DNA of 64,000 nucleotides, taken from the NCBI GenBank assembly GCA_001692895.1, contig KV748199.1, positions 186,001-250,000 on the forward strand, in the 5' to 3' direction. The position numbers were made by a program, and so were the translations under genes. The notes beneath the pieces are model-generated. The model worked only from the letters and a program-made list of their open reading frames with translations, ran no database searches and was not told where the DNA came from. Within the stretch, counting starts at the first letter, position 1. Each line of letters begins with the position of its first letter. The stretch comes from Cenococcum geophilum 1.58. Taxonomy: Eukaryota > Ascomycota > Dothideomycetes > Gloniales > Gloniaceae. This document shows, piece by piece, positions 34,841 through 47,080 of this stretch.

Positions 34841-35869
34841 GTAATTCTTTATATAGTAACCTTTTTAACCGCAAGAAAAGCAAGCTCCTTAATCACGAAG
34901 GGCCTATATATAAGGGTTACTATATATAGGCCAAGCATTCGCCGGACCTATAGCAGGACTAGCCGTATAGCTAGCTACTAAATTAGCGGTAAGCTATATA
35001 GGTAGTACTATAGGGGTTGCTAATTATGCTAGGACATTATAGGCCGTTCTTATATTGCTTATAATTTAATTTAAAGGGTTTTTAGCTTTATACCATTTGG
35101 CATATACCTTAATTTAGTAAAGGCCTTAGTTAATAGCTAAGCACTAGTCTATAAGTTCCTTTAGCGTCTATATAGTAGTAAAAAGTAGTAGTACGGCTTA
35201 CTACAGGCCTAGGGTAAGCTTATTAAATAGGTCTAGCATTAAATCTTCTTGAGGAATTTAAGCCTAGCTAGCTAGGTACAAAAAGCGGGTCTAAAAGGCT
35301 AAAAAGGTCTCTATCGTTTTTATATTTAGGCTTTTATAATTAAGTTAGGCGTTTTATACTTTAAAGAGGTCCTTATAAATAGAAGACAGGTAGATAATTA
35401 TCTCTTCTTTAGAGAGGAAGGGCTCTACTAAGTCCTATACGTATCGCGAATGTAGGTATATCTATATATCCCTATTAGTACGGCTAAAGACGTAGGCCAT
35501 TTTAGCCTAAGTAGTAGGGAAGTAATCCGCATTAACTTTAAGCTTATTCTATAATTAAAGCTTCCAATTATTAAATAGAGGGTCGGTTCCGTCTATAAGT
35601 AATAGGGGGTCCGCGACCTTCGTAGACCGCGATAATGCTAATACTATATATTAGGCTAGGGCCTTAAGGATTATAGTAAGTCTCTAGGTGTTTAACGACT
35701 CTTCGCTAGGTATAAGGGGTTCTCTAGCTTTAAGCAGCTCTTAAAGACGTTTAATTTTAGCATTAGCTGCTATAAGCTCTACCTAAGAGTTTGAGTTAGT
35801 TACTGTTTTACTATTAGAGGTATTTAAGGGTCCTGCGGCTGCTTTACCGGCTACTATATTTCTTAGCAT
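34841..35869 (-). pseudogene. Element D gag
   Basis: It starts at ATG 35869-35867 (MLRNIVAGKAAAGPLNTSNS). A gag-type domain is readable as PLLIDGTDPLFNNWKL, then NKLKVNADYFPTT.AKMAYVF and RYV.DLVEPF. It ends with a zinc knuckle (34841-34882) that still has CFSCG but shows Tyr in place of the His and last Cys. The gag of D' (54960-56039) is colinear (NGIDPTFKN, KLRVN, EAKILYLFS). Assembly of virus-like particles would be its role. Stops make it inactive. Confidence 0.8.
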
Positions 35870-36068
35870 TATAGTTATTAGGGTAACTTTTGGTAGGATT
35901 CTATAGGGGTTCTAGTCTATACGTATTCTATAGGTCTTATTATTCTTTTCTATTCTTTAAGTTTTAGTAATATTCTTTAGGTCTAATTCTGTATTTTATT
36001 TTAGTTTATAGTCTATAAATATATCTAAGTTCCTTCTTAAAAGGAAAGGGTAGTTAAGCTTTAGATAA

Positions 36069-36335
36069 TATTAGCGACTTAGTTAATTAAGGCACAAGCA
36101 CGGTAAGAGGGACGCGTAAGCCTATATAATTGGTAGTTTATAAATAAGCATTTAAAGCTAGAGAAAGAAAATGAGACGGAGGGCGGCGCCGCTTAACGTT
36201 ATATATAATCCTCTAGTTACATAACGTTAACTATCTAGAACTATCTAGAACTATCCGCTATAATCCACTAATATCTACTAATATCTATTAGCTACAATCT
36301 ACTAGTTTCTACTAGTTTTTACCCGCGCCGTAATA
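36069..36335 (-). repeat. LTR of element D, right (5') copy
   Basis: It starts TATTAGCGACT and ends CCGTAATA, followed by the target duplication AATAG. As 5' LTR of a minus-strand element it would have carried the promoter. A CTAGAACTATCTAGAACTAT array near 36230-36260 differs in length from the left LTR. Confidence 0.9.
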
Positions 36336-36340
36336 AATAG

Positions 36341-36400
36341 CCTAGGCCTAAGTAGTAAAGTTTCTTTAATATCCTTAACTATTATATTGCCCAGGCTCTC
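36341..36400. other. Old flank between elements D and E
   Basis: Sixty bases of the sequence that existed before both insertions. The last five (CTCTC) are the left target copy of element E. Confidence 0.7.
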
Positions 36401-36614
36401 TATAAGGTAAGGATATAGATAGGGAGTCTAATAATAGAATAATAGGGTATATTATATAAGTAGACGAATCCTTAAGGGAAGGGAGGTGTCCGAGGTATAA
36501 GGTAAGGAAGGGATTTCCCTAGGTATATGTAGAGCATATACCTTACAGGCAAGTCGTATACAAGTCGCCTGTGCCTCGCAGCTATATAACTATATACTTA
36601 GGTTTTACCTAATA
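36401..36614 (-). repeat. LTR of element E, left copy
   Basis: It starts TATAAGGTAAGG and ends TTACCTAATA. It contains a GTCGTATACAAGTCGCCTGT near-repeat and is less AT-rich than neighbouring sequence. It is followed by ATG, a C run and TTTAAAAAGG, which read on the minus strand form the polypurine tract. Confidence 0.9.
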
Positions 36615-36779
36615 ATGCCCCCCCCTTTAAAAAGGGTTGTCCCCGATCCTTTATATGCTTAGGCCTTAATAAAACCCTATAAAAACCTTAATAAGGAAAA
36701 AAATTGGAAGGGAAAGAGCGTCCTAATTTTGCGCATAAAGAGATAGGTAGTATATATACGCGGCGCGAAGATATTAAAG

Positions 36780-36802
36780 AACTTTAACCGCCGGTTAAAG
36801 TT
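36780..36802. repeat. 23-bp palindrome shared by three elements
   Basis: The arms AACTTTAACCG and CGGTTAAAGTT surround one base. With its flank CTAATTAG it recurs at 49938-49960 and 50721-50743, there in the opposite orientation. Confidence 0.8.
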
Positions 36803-36984
36803 ATCTAATTAGTCAGATTTAGCTTATTAAGACTTCCCCACATTTTTAAGCTAATAGTAATTTTATATGCCCAGTATAGAAAATCCTAATTAGTCTATTT
36901 AATAGGTAGAGCTAATAGCTTAATACTATCGCCTAAATTTAGTAGACAAGAAATATTCTAAAAGCTTACTTATATAGGTAGGTC

Positions 36985-37215
36985 GCTGGTACCTTACGGG
37001 TAGGTTATAGGTTACTCGCATACAGCCAGATTTAGAACGGTAAGGCTATATACCCGTTAAACCCGCTATTAACCCTTACTTTAGCCTTGCACTATATAGG
37101 CGTAGCGCCGTATATACTTCGCGAGTAGGTTATAGGTTACTTATATATAGCCAGTTTAGGATAGTAAGGCTATATACCCATTAAACCCACCACTAACCTA
37201 TGCTTTAGCCTTGCG
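36985..37215. repeat. Direct duplication of about 120 bp in element E
   Basis: The words GTAGGTTATAGGTTACT, AGTAAGGCTATATACCC-like and TTTAGCCTTGCGC occur twice (from about 36998 and about 37123), with C/T and G/A differences between units. Confidence 0.75.
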
Positions 37216-38284
37216 CGTTATCTATATAGTATATACGTAAAATAGTGTAAGTTATTAGTGTAGGTTACTACTAGCAGGTTACTAGCGGGTTAAAGACCCT
37301 AGTTAAAGGACCTTAGTTATAAACGGACCTATTACCTAATATAGATAGTCTACTAAGATGGTATAGAGTAACGGATTAGGTCTATAGAGAGTACTTTTAA
37401 AGGGTTATAGTATATACGGTATATTAACAAATCGAGCTTTATTACTATTATACGCTATAGCCCCGCCTATAAGTCGCCGGGTTATGTTAGAGTGTAGCTT
37501 ATATAAGATATTAATAAATTAAGCTTTACCCCATATATATACCGTAACTCTTACTACAAGCGTTAGCTTATTCCTTAATCCCTATATTCTCTACCTTTCT
37601 TTTTAGTGCAGTCTATATCTCAGTAGCGGCGCTTGCTTTTCACTTACGCTTTAGCTGCGAGGCTAAGTAGTAGTATACTAGCTTTATAAAACGGTCTATA
37701 AGGATAAAAAGGTATCTTAAACTTAAGGAGATCCGTAATAAAGTTAAGTAGATAATACCGCTAGGCTTATATAGGGGCCTTAAGGGCTATAGCTTACCAT
37801 AAGGTGTATAGCGGCGCGATTTAAGCGTTAGTAGGCATCGCAGTTACCTAGGTATTCGCGGAGATCCTTAATAAGGCCAGACCTTATTGTTTTGCCTTAG
37901 GAGTCCTTAATTATATTACCGGCAAGAGCTCGCCCCTAGGTAGTCGCGTATAGAGCGTATAAAGGCGTCCTTTATACTCTATAGATGGACTAGCGACTTA
38001 GGGGTGTTCCGTAAAGGCCGTTTTGGCTAAGGTAGCTACTACTACTACTTACTATGGCACGAGGCTCTGCGTAAAGCTAGTACTAGCGAGGTAACTTATA
38101 GGGTTGTCGCGGGGGACCATTGCCTGAGCTAAGGGTCTAGCGCCATAGGTCGGTTAAAGTCTTAGTAAGAATAGCAAGACGCTCTAGTCCGCCGGCGCTA
38201 GGTTATTAGTATAGTAGCACTAAGGCCGCCCACAAGGCCTATAACCTGCAACTTTTTAATATAATATAGGCATAGACGTAGTTA
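37216..38284 (-). other. Element E interior without recognised domain
   Basis: The minus strand reads with many stops. A stretch at about 37530-37720 gives LSLAAKA.VKSKRRY.DIDCTKKK. I looked for RT (YxDD), integrase HHCC/DDE and protease DTG patterns and did not find them. Between 37900 and 38250 the sequence is richer in GC than most of the window. Confidence 0.5.
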
Positions 38285-38615
38285 GGTCGCGATGTAACTA
38301 TATAAAGTATATATTTAGGGGTATGCGGTATCTAAGCCTTCTGCCTATATTAACGTCGGGTCGCAATATCCTACGCATGATATACGTTTAGGGTATACGT
38401 TATCCTAATCTCGTTCTAATGTTAGGTCGCAATATCCTGCGTATAATGCGTTTAGGGTATACGGTATCCTAGTCTCATTCTTTAACGTTAGGTCGCGATA
38501 TCCTACGCATAATACGTTTAGGGTATACGTTATCCTAGTCTTCTTATCTAACATTAGGTTGTAATATCCTGCGTATAATATACATTTAGGGTATGCGGTA
38601 TCCTAGTCTTAGGTA
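38285..38615. repeat. 66- to 70-bp tandem repeat in element E
   Basis: About five units with core GTTAGGTCGCAATATCCTGC followed by GTATAATGCGTTTAGGGTAT and CGGTATCCTAGTCT. The first unit is diverged. It lies just after the gag-like gene. Confidence 0.85.
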
Positions 38616-38789
38616 GCTTAGTATTAAGGTTAATTTAGCATCTATTGTTATATTAAGTATATAGGCGGACTTTACTAGGGCGTATCCATCGCAATATATA
38701 CTATAATGCGTTCCTCTTCTCCCTCCGTATTAGGCCCTAGTTATAACTAAAAGGTGTGCCGCTAGGGCCTTAGGTTTTCCGAAAGCTAT

Positions 38790-39908
38790 ATTCGTCTAGC
38801 GATTTGCATTCGCAGCGCCGGCGTCTAGGGGGTCCTTAGAGCCGTTTAGCTGTTAAGTAGTCTCCCTTAGAGCTTAGTTAAGAAAGCGTTGCCTTTTTAG
38901 GGTTCTATTCTCTAAACCTAACCCTACGGAGCCTATACTATAACCGCGCTTTAAATATAAGGATCTGCCGCTACTAGCTATACGGTCTTCCACGAGTTTT
39001 ATAATATAAAGCAGTTACTCTATATAGCGGATTTCTGTAAAGAGGTCTTTCGTAGTTCTTACCTATATAGCAAAGTTCTGGCGGAAGAGCTCTGCTTATA
39101 AGTAGGTTAAAAGGCATAAAAACTAAAAGTCTACCTCTTAATTAGGGTTAATAAAAGGGGTATATAAGAAGAGGTCCTCTAAGCTATATATATGGGCTAA
39201 GAAGGTATTAAACTTCTAGTTCTTCTTTATTATAGTTATATAGTATATAGTAGCATTTTTAAAGCGTTTTACTATAGGGTTCTTAATCTAGTCTTAGACT
39301 ATAGTCTTAAGTTCGTCCTATAGTAGAGGACCTTTATCTTTAGCGCCTAAACGGTAATATACTAGTTAGGTAACTATCTTCTCTTTTTTAAAACCTTTAA
39401 TAGCCTAGCGCGTATATTACTTATAGTTATAGTTAGCGTTATAGATCTTAAATTAATTCTTAATTGCAATAATCCACCGGTCGAACTTCTGTTAAGTAGT
39501 ACTACTAATATTAGGCGGTAACTTCTTAATTAGGGCGTTAAGATTTATTTATTATATGCGTTCGCTACGCAACTTATACTCTTCGCTAGAGAGATAATAA
39601 AAGGGCTTTATTAAATTAATAATGCTCCATAAGTTAGCTATTTTATTAGCCAGCTTATCTAGCTCCTTTAGGTTAGTAATATTTAGTAAAACGCTAGTAT
39701 CCTTATTAAGCTTTTGTTAAGCCTAGGTATATAAGTTAAACTAGTCTCTAGTATTTATAGATATCTAATTTTAAGGTTTAGAAGGTGGCTTAGATTCTAC
39801 TAGTATGCTAGTAGCGTTTTTATCTACACTAGATACTAAGGCGCTTTGCCATTATATCGCGGGCGTATTACCGTTAAGTGTAGGCGTTAATCTTATCTTT
39901 GGAGGCAT
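38790..39908 (-). pseudogene. Element E gag-like gene
   Basis: It starts at ATG 39908-39906 (MPPKIRLTPTLNGNTPAI) directly inside the right LTR. Later blocks read LVSSVDKNATSILVESKPPS, FDRWIIAIKN.FKIYN, AIKGFKKEKIVT, LVYYRLGAKDKGPLL and IKNPIVKRFKNATIYY. Then come YLQAELFR.NFAI.VRTTKD and a Gly/Arg-rich end. Size (about 370 residues), position and layout fit a retroelement Gag, with FDRW and the following helices resembling a capsid domain. No zinc knuckle could be placed. Stops fall at Gln/Trp positions. Confidence 0.6.
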
Positions 39909-39966
39909 CGTAGATCGTAGGAAATTAAACCGGCTATCCTCCTAAGGAGATTGGTAAGTATTTAAA

Positions 39967-40163
39967 TATAAGGTAAGAATATAGATAGGGAGTCCAATAA
40001 TAGAACAATAGGGTATATTATATAAGTAGACGAATCCTTAAGGGAAAGAAGGTATCCGAGGTGCGAGATAAGGAAGGGATTTTTCTAGGTATATATAGAG
40101 CACGTACCTTACAGGTAAGTTATATACAAGTCACCTATGCCTTATAGCTATATAACTATATAC
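39967..40163 (-). repeat. LTR of element E, right copy, first part
   Basis: It matches 36401-36597. The last five bases, TATAC, are the left target copy of the family-1 gypsy. The LTR finishes at 48223-48239 with TTAGGTTTTACCTAATA. Confidence 0.9.
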
Positions 40164-40589
40164 TATTACAAACGCTTTAAGTACAATGCTACGACTACTT
40201 GGAGAAGAGTTAAAGGAAGCTAGTTGGTTAATACAGGCACGGTTTAGGATAGAACCCGTAGAACTATATAACGAGGAATAGTAACTAAGGTCATATAATG
40301 TGCTACATATTAAATAAGAGGAATAAGAGGAACTTACGTACCTTACGTATAATACGTATATTATGTATAAGAAGGATTTTATAGGAGTACGGTTGTGTAT
40401 TTAAGGACCCTTAGTCCCTATCTAGATAGTTCCTTCCTTATAGTAATTCTTAGAATATAATTAGAGTTAATCTATTAGGCAACCACTCCACTAGTTATTA
40501 TTACGTTGTTAACTACTATCTTTACATTTCCTATATACCTAGCCCATTAATAGAACCTATTATAGTTCCTACTACAAGATTCTGTTATA
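40164..40589 (+). repeat. 5' LTR of family-1 gypsy copy 2
   Basis: It starts TATTACAAACGC and ends TCTGTTATA. It includes a short AATAAGAGGAATAAGAGGAA array (40313-40332) and a CTTACGTACCTTACGTATAA stretch. It is less RIPped than its 3' partner (for example GTACAATGCTACGACTACTT against GTATAATACTATAACTACTT). Confidence 0.95.
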
Positions 40590-40635
40590 TAATTACTACT
40601 ACAGGTACGGTATTAAATATAGGAAGTTAAATAAT

Positions 40636-41790
40636 ATGCCACTAAAAGCAGCCACTATAACGCCATTAACGGCGGTAACTACTTTAGGGTTAGGGGGTAA
40701 TACTAGTATAGCGGACACTAACTTGCAATAACCTATAACGGTAGAATAATTATAGGAAATAGTTAATTAGTTAATAGAAAACAATATAGCACTTAAAAAT
40801 AAAATTAACGGGATAGGCGTAGTAAAGGTTAAGTTACTATTAATTAAAAGATTTTTAGGAGAGAGATTAAAGCTTAAAGGATTCCTTATATAAATACACT
40901 TTAAGGTAGTATAAAAGGGCGTAAAGCTAGTAATACCTATGGATTAAATAGCGTATATAGGACTGTTCTTAATAGGAAGGGCACTTAAATAGTTTAAGCC
41001 TTACCTTATAGAAATATAGGTAAACGGAATAATAACTATAAACTAAGAAGTACGGTTTATGTTTTTAAGCTAGAACGGATTTACGGAACGACTTATATAA
41101 ATATTTAAAGACCTAGAGGCAACGACTACGGCGGAAAAAAAACTCTAAGATATTATATAGCGAACCTTAGTAATTAAGTATATAATATAGTTTTAAACAT
41201 TAGTAATATAAGTTAAGTAGAATAATAGGGCGCTTATAGCACAGTATAAATAGGGACTTAAGGCTAAAGTTTAGGACGCAATTATTCTAATAGAAGATGC
41301 GGATACCCTAAGGGAATTAATAAATTAAGTAATAAAGATTAATAATAGGATCTACTAAAGGGAACAGACTAAGAGAGGTTAAGATAGAGTTCTATAGTTA
41401 TATAAGACGTAAAGTATATAATAACTAAAGCTAAGTTAGAAACTATAGTATAGCGCAAAGCTAATAGACCTAAGTAGTACTAAAGAAACCTATAAGAGAT
41501 GGAGTAAAAAACTATAAAAACCTAAAGGTTAAGGATTAAGTAATTATAGGACTAAAAAGTATAGGCTAAACTAAGGATCTTAATAGCAGAAGACGTTTAA
41601 GCGGACTCTATAGTAAAAGCAATAGTTTAAAAATAGAGCTTATATAAATTATAAAAAATAGGGTTATTTAACTAGAGACTATAAAAGTGGTTAGAGTTAT
41701 TATATAGTAAAGGGAACTAGACTAATAGTATATAATATATATATATAGAGAGATAATAGTGCACTATAAGGAATAAAAGAATGTTTAATT
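40636..41790 (+). pseudogene. Family-1 gypsy gag
   Basis: It starts at ATG 40636 (MPLKAATITPLTAV). A capsid-type domain reads RFLGERLKLKGFL, IHFKVV.KGVKLV and AYIGLFLIGRALK.F.PYL (about 40850-41010). The zinc knuckle at 41641-41682 reads YINYKK.GYLTRDY: all three Cys and the His of CX2CX4HX4C are now Tyr, a direct RIP effect (TGY or CAY to TAY). The copy at 56876 shows the same four replacements. Confidence 0.85.
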
Positions 41791-43830
41791 AGAAGTTTTG
41801 CGTTTTGTTATAACAACGTATACTAAATTTATAAAGACGCTAAGTATGGTATAAGCTATTGGCTATAGGAGCTAAAGTTAAGAGGACTTAAAGGAACTAA
41901 AGAGTTAGATAAAGAATAAGATTAACTCTATAAGCTANATTAAGATATTANAGNAANNTACGGATAANAATTAGTAATAATAATAATANAGTNNGAGTAC
42001 TTATTAATTAANAGTAATAAGGATAGTAAAGGAACTAACTAGGGGTATCTAAACCTTAATAATATAATAGAAGTAAAGACTAAGACCGCTATAGAGTAAG
42101 GTTTAGTAATGGGTATTATAATACCATTAGATATGGCATCTATTGCTTTATAAGATGGAAGGAGTAATATTTAAAGATAATTAAGTAAGCAGATAACTAC
42201 TAGTGCTAGCTTACCACTTAATAAAGGTAAAAGGCTATAGGCTTAAGATTCTTAAGATAAGATAAGAGATAACTAAAATTCTTAAGATAAGATAAGGCAT
42301 GCTTAAGGACCTATAACGGACAAAAACCAATGGGATAGAGAAATAGCTTAGTTCAGTAATATATAAATAAGCTTAGGATAAAGTTTCCTAAAAGTATAAG
42401 ACTCTTAAGACAAGATAAGTAAAATTTAAGACTCTTAAGATAAGATAAGTAAGATTTAAGACTTTTAAGATGAGATAAGAACACTAATAAAGTCTAGTTA
42501 GACTAAGGCTAAAGCTAAACTTAAGTTAGAAGCAAGCTCAGGGTTAAAGAATCTAAGGGATTAAGAATTCGGAGTATAAATTAAAATACCTATAAGTAAG
42601 AGGTAAGGAGCTTCTTTATAGATTAGAAAATCTATAGTGCAAATAGCAATTAGACTAGGAGATAGATATATAGACCTAGAAGACTTACTAGGCGAATATA
42701 GTATTTAACCTAAAGATTAAAAAGTTAATACGGCGATTAAGAAGTAAGAGAACTTTAAAGATTTAATTATAAGACGTAAACGATAAGAAACTATAGATAA
42801 GTTTAGAGCAAAAATCCTTATATAGTAAGAAAAGAAACTAGATATAAGATCTAGTATACTAGGTTATATAAGGGATAGAGTACCCGTATAAAGAATTACT
42901 AATAGGCTAAGAATAGGCATACTAAGAGCTAAGTGGCTTACTAAATTAGAAAATAAAGAGGATCTAGGGATTCTAACTAGGTTTAAAGAACGATATATAA
43001 AAGGCTATTATGACGCAGTAATAAAAAGATACTTCTTTACAGATAAACCGTATATACTCTAGCAGCTATACTAAAAGTAGTATAGGCAACAATATAATGA
43101 TAAGTAGGAAGATTTCTATATATAATTAGACGAAAAAGTTATCTAAGACCACCTGATTATGGAAAAAGCAATAAATTATATTAAGGGAGCCTTAATTATA
43201 ATATTAAAGGATCTAAAGAAATAATTAAAGGACTAGAGAAGCGAGAGACGTATCTTAGTACCCGCGAATAAAGCTGTAACGTTTAGATTAGTATAATAAA
43301 GGTTTAAACTTAAGGATAAAGATAAGCTAAAAGTTAACCTAAAGCACCTAGTACACTATATGCTATTATAAATTGCATATATAGATAATATATATAAAAT
43401 GCATAAGAATCTAAAGGAAAAGAATTGGAAATACCCTATAAGGATATACTAGATAATAGATAAATAATAGTATAGAAATGCTAAGTATATACACAGCTAG
43501 TATCTAGTAAAAGTCTAAGAGGAAGAAGATTTAACACTTTAATTAGGAAGATTCTTTATAGAAAAATACTTAGACGGATAATAGTAGTAGGAATGCCTAG
43601 AAAACACGTATCTATAGTATATTAAAGATAAGAAACGAACTAGGTATTAGCTAAAGAATAAGCTAAGCGCAATAGGATTAAATAGCTAATAGTTAGGAAA
43701 AGTAGAGGCCTATAAAACTAGAGGGAGCTAGTAGTAAAGCCTTAGACCCTTAAAGGAATTTAAGGACAATACCTAAACCTAAAAGTTAATTAGCAAAATT
43801 AACAGTTTAAAGCGTTAGTAGATAGTAGAG
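41791..43830 (+). pseudogene. Family-1 gypsy gag-pol spacer region
   Basis: Between the zinc knuckle and the protease lie about 2 kb without a recognised domain. They include an imperfect repeat array TTCTTAAGATAAGATAAG (42240-42475) and a long Lys/Glu-rich reading (about 42700-43700). This is long for a fungal gypsy. It may hold an additional protein or a long nucleocapsid-protease linker. The colinear region in copy 3 is 59100-61000. Ns lie at 41938-42012. Confidence 0.5.
42240..42475 (+). repeat. Interspersed 18-bp repeat in gypsy spacer
   Basis: Five copies of TTCTTAAGATAAGATAAG or close variants (near 42249, 42279, 42401, 42431 and 42461). Copy 3 has only three (59435-59610), so the array changed length between elements. 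Confidence 0.75.
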
Positions 43831-46800
43831 CAATATAAAACTATATCTTATTAATAGTAGTTAAAAGGATAGGGCTACTATATAGGTAAAAATAGCACCC
43901 TTATCTATTAGTAATAATTTTAGAAGATCCAATAGCCTACGAAGGAGGTATTATTAATCTTAAAATAGGACTAATTTAGATAACCATTAAGGGAAGATAA
44001 GTTAAGATGTTTTTTAATATATTACTATTAGGGAATAATAAGGCAGTATTAGAAATGCCTTAGTTATAAGAATATAATCTAAAGATTAATTAGATTACCA
44101 ATTAGGTTAATATTAGAGATACTTAATGCCGTAAAATATAATAATAAACTAAGTTAGTATAGTACTAAGTTGGAGCAATATATAAGGAGACTAATTAGGG
44201 ATTAAGTTATATACTACAGAAATACTATAAGTATAGTAAGAAACTATAGTTACTAAAAAGTAAAAAGCTATTAAAATATATAGCATAGGACTATAAGATA
44301 GAGTTAAAACTAGAAATAAGTCTAAAGTTCTACCTAACTTATAAATTAACAAAAAAAGAGTCATAGGCACTTAAGGAGTTTGTCCAGGAAAATCTTTAAA
44401 AGGGATATATTAAACTATCGCAGTTATTAGCAGAATATCCAGTACTACTTATACTAAAGAAGAATAGAAAACTTAGGCTATATATTAACTATAGATAGTT
44501 AAACAGCATTACTTAAAAGGATAGGTATCCTTTACCCTTAATTAGTGAAATCTAAGATAGGATTAGTAATACGTAAATCTTTATAAAGATAGATCTAAGA
44601 TAGGCGTACTATTAGATTAGGATTAAGGAAGGCAATAAATAAAAGGCAGCCTTTAGGTTAAAGGAAGGACTATATAAACTACTAGTTATATAATTTAGGC
44701 TTATAAACGCACTAGTAATATTTTAAAAGCGTATTAACAATATATTAAGAGAGCACTTAGATAAATTTATTATGGTATATCTTAATAATATTATTATCTA
44801 CTTAATAAGTAAGGAAGAATATAGAGAATACGTTAAATAGGTTTTAAAGAGACTATAAAAAGAATAGATACTAGTAGTAATTAAGAAATGCGAGTTCTTT
44901 ACTAGGAAGACCAATTTTATTAGATTTATTATTAAACTAGGCCAACTTAGTATAGATCTAAAGAAGATTAAGGCTATAGTAAATTGGTAAGAACTAGAAA
45001 ATATAACATAGTTAAGGTTATTTTTAGGGTTCTATAATTACTATAGAAGGTTTATAGCTTAATAGTTAAAGGATATTAAGCCACTTATAAGATTAATAAA
45101 GAAAGAAGAACTATAGGTATAGGGAGAGGAATAAAAGGAACTATTTAAAAAGATTAAGTAGTTATTTACCTAGGAGCCAGTTCTTAAGATCTATTAACTA
45201 TAGCTAAAAACAGTAGTTGAGACGGATGTATTAGACTATATACTAGGAGCGTACTTTCTATAGAAATATTAAGATAAATGGCACTTAGTAGCATATTATA
45301 GTTAAAAGATAACACTACCGGAACTAAACTATAACATCTATAATAAGGAGTTATTAGGTATAGTTATAGTATTAAGGGAATAAAGATTATTCTTATAAGG
45401 CATAGAGAAATTATTTATAGTTAAGATGGATTATAAAAACCTAATAGGGTTTCTAATAATAAAAGAACTTAATTATAGACAGGTTAGATGGGTGGAGATA
45501 CTTATAAAATACTATTTTAAGATTTAGTATACTAAGGGTATAGAAAACGTACAAGCAGATGCTTTAAGTAGAAAGGCTAAACTATAAAGCAATAAAAAGC
45601 CATTAGGGGCTTTACTATGAAAGGATATAGATAGATTAATTAGGTATAATTATCCAAAGATTATAATAATACAAGAAGAGAAGATCTATAAATTACTAGA
45701 GAGTAATTAGATATAAAAGATCCTAGATATATAAATAGAGGATCTAGACTTAGAGTAGTATAAAAATTAAGAAGTAATATACGTACTAAGATTTATTATA
45801 AAGGAGTTTGTTAAGTTATTTTATAAAGGACTAACTTAAGGACATAATGGAGCTATAGGCTTAGTATTAAGACTTTAAGAAGAGTATATTATTAATAGAA
45901 TTTGGGGACTAGCTAGGTAAGTTATAAAAGAATATTTAGATTACTAAAGGAATAAACTAACGAGGTATAAGCCATATAGAGGGCTATAACTAGTTAAAAT
46001 ACTAGAGAGACTATAGGAGGTTATATTATAGGACTTTATTATTAAGTTACTAAAGTTAAGAGATCCTATTACCGGATAAGATTATAATGCAATCTTAGTA
46101 ATAGTAAATAAGCTTATAAAGTGGGGATACTTTATAGTATATACAGAAGAAATATTAGCGGAAGATGTCGCTAGAATCTATATTAAAGAAGTATTTATAA
46201 GATATAGAGTACTAAGCAAAATTATATCAAACAGAGATCTAAGATTTATAGTAGTATTTTAGGAAGTGTTTTTAGTAGAGCAAGGAGTTTAAGCAGCAAC
46301 TTTTACCGTATATTATCTATAGACAGACGGTTAAACGGAAAGATTAAATTAGACACTAGAATAGTATTTAAGGCATTATATTAATTATATATAGAATAAT
46401 TAGGTATTACTATTACTAGTTATACAATTTATATATAATATAACACCATAAGAAGGAATAGGCATATTACTATTTAAGGCGAATTATGGATATAAGCTAA
46501 GGACCTTATTATTGCTATATTAAGTAAAGAAGGTAAGTAGTATAGCTAAGTAAAGAATAAAGAGTTTAATAAATCTTTATATAAACCTTACGGAAATAGC
46601 TAAGGCAGTATAGTAAAGAATAAAAAAGTACTATAATGCTAAGAGATCTAAGGGACTAGATCTTAAGGAGGGAGATAAAGTGTGGCTACTATATAAAAAT
46701 TTCAAGAGCTAACGACTAAGTAAGAAGTTAGACTATATTAGACTAGGACCTTTTAAAATTATATAGAAAATTTCATCGGTTATATTTAAGTTAAACCTAC

Positions 46801-47080
46801 TAGCTAGGATAAAGATCTACCGTATATAGTATATCGCAATACTAGAGCTAGTATATAGGAATATTAAGCCACCAGTTTATAAAGTAGATATATATAGAGG
46901 ACAAGAGGAAGATAAATAGTAAGTTTTAAAGATTATTAGTTATAAGGATATAGACAATAAAATATAGTATAAAGTAAAGTGGATAGGCTAAAATAAGACT
47001 ACCTAGGAGCTATTAGAGAACCTAAAGAACGCTATAGAAAAGGTATAGAAGTATTAGAAGAGAAAAGGTTAGGTAATATT
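43831..47080 (+). pseudogene. Family-1 gypsy pol: protease, RT, RNase H, integrase, chromodomain
   Basis: Protease region about 43900-44080. Reverse transcriptase about 44400-45060 (LRLYINYRQLNSI, KIDLR.AYY.IRI, tetrad YLNN at 44778-44789). RNase H about 45180-45590 (TDVLDYILGAYF, LPELNYNIYNKELL, ADALSRKAKL). Integrase about 45830-46440 (DYNAILVIVNKLIKW, NRDLRF, TDG.TERLN, NITP.EGIG). Chromodomain about 46930-47060 (YKVKWIG, ELLENLKNA). Both catalytic Asp of YxDD have become Asn. Copy 1 matches from integrase on and copy 3 up to the protease-RT junction. Confidence 0.9.

Larger units (their letters stand above)
4800..36335 (-). mobile_element. Ty3/gypsy chromovirus D, complete but split by element C
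   Basis: The element is bounded by LTRs at 4800-5052 and 36069-36335 and by the 5-bp target duplication AATAG (4795-4799 and 36336-36340). The order on the minus strand is gag, protease, RT, integrase and chromodomain. Its polypurine tract is seen on the plus strand as TTACCCCCC right after the left LTR. The integrase is interrupted at about 6277 and resumes at about 31870. Aligning both sides with D' around 51975 joins them with almost no loss. Without C the element would be about 5.9 kb. Confidence 0.9.
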
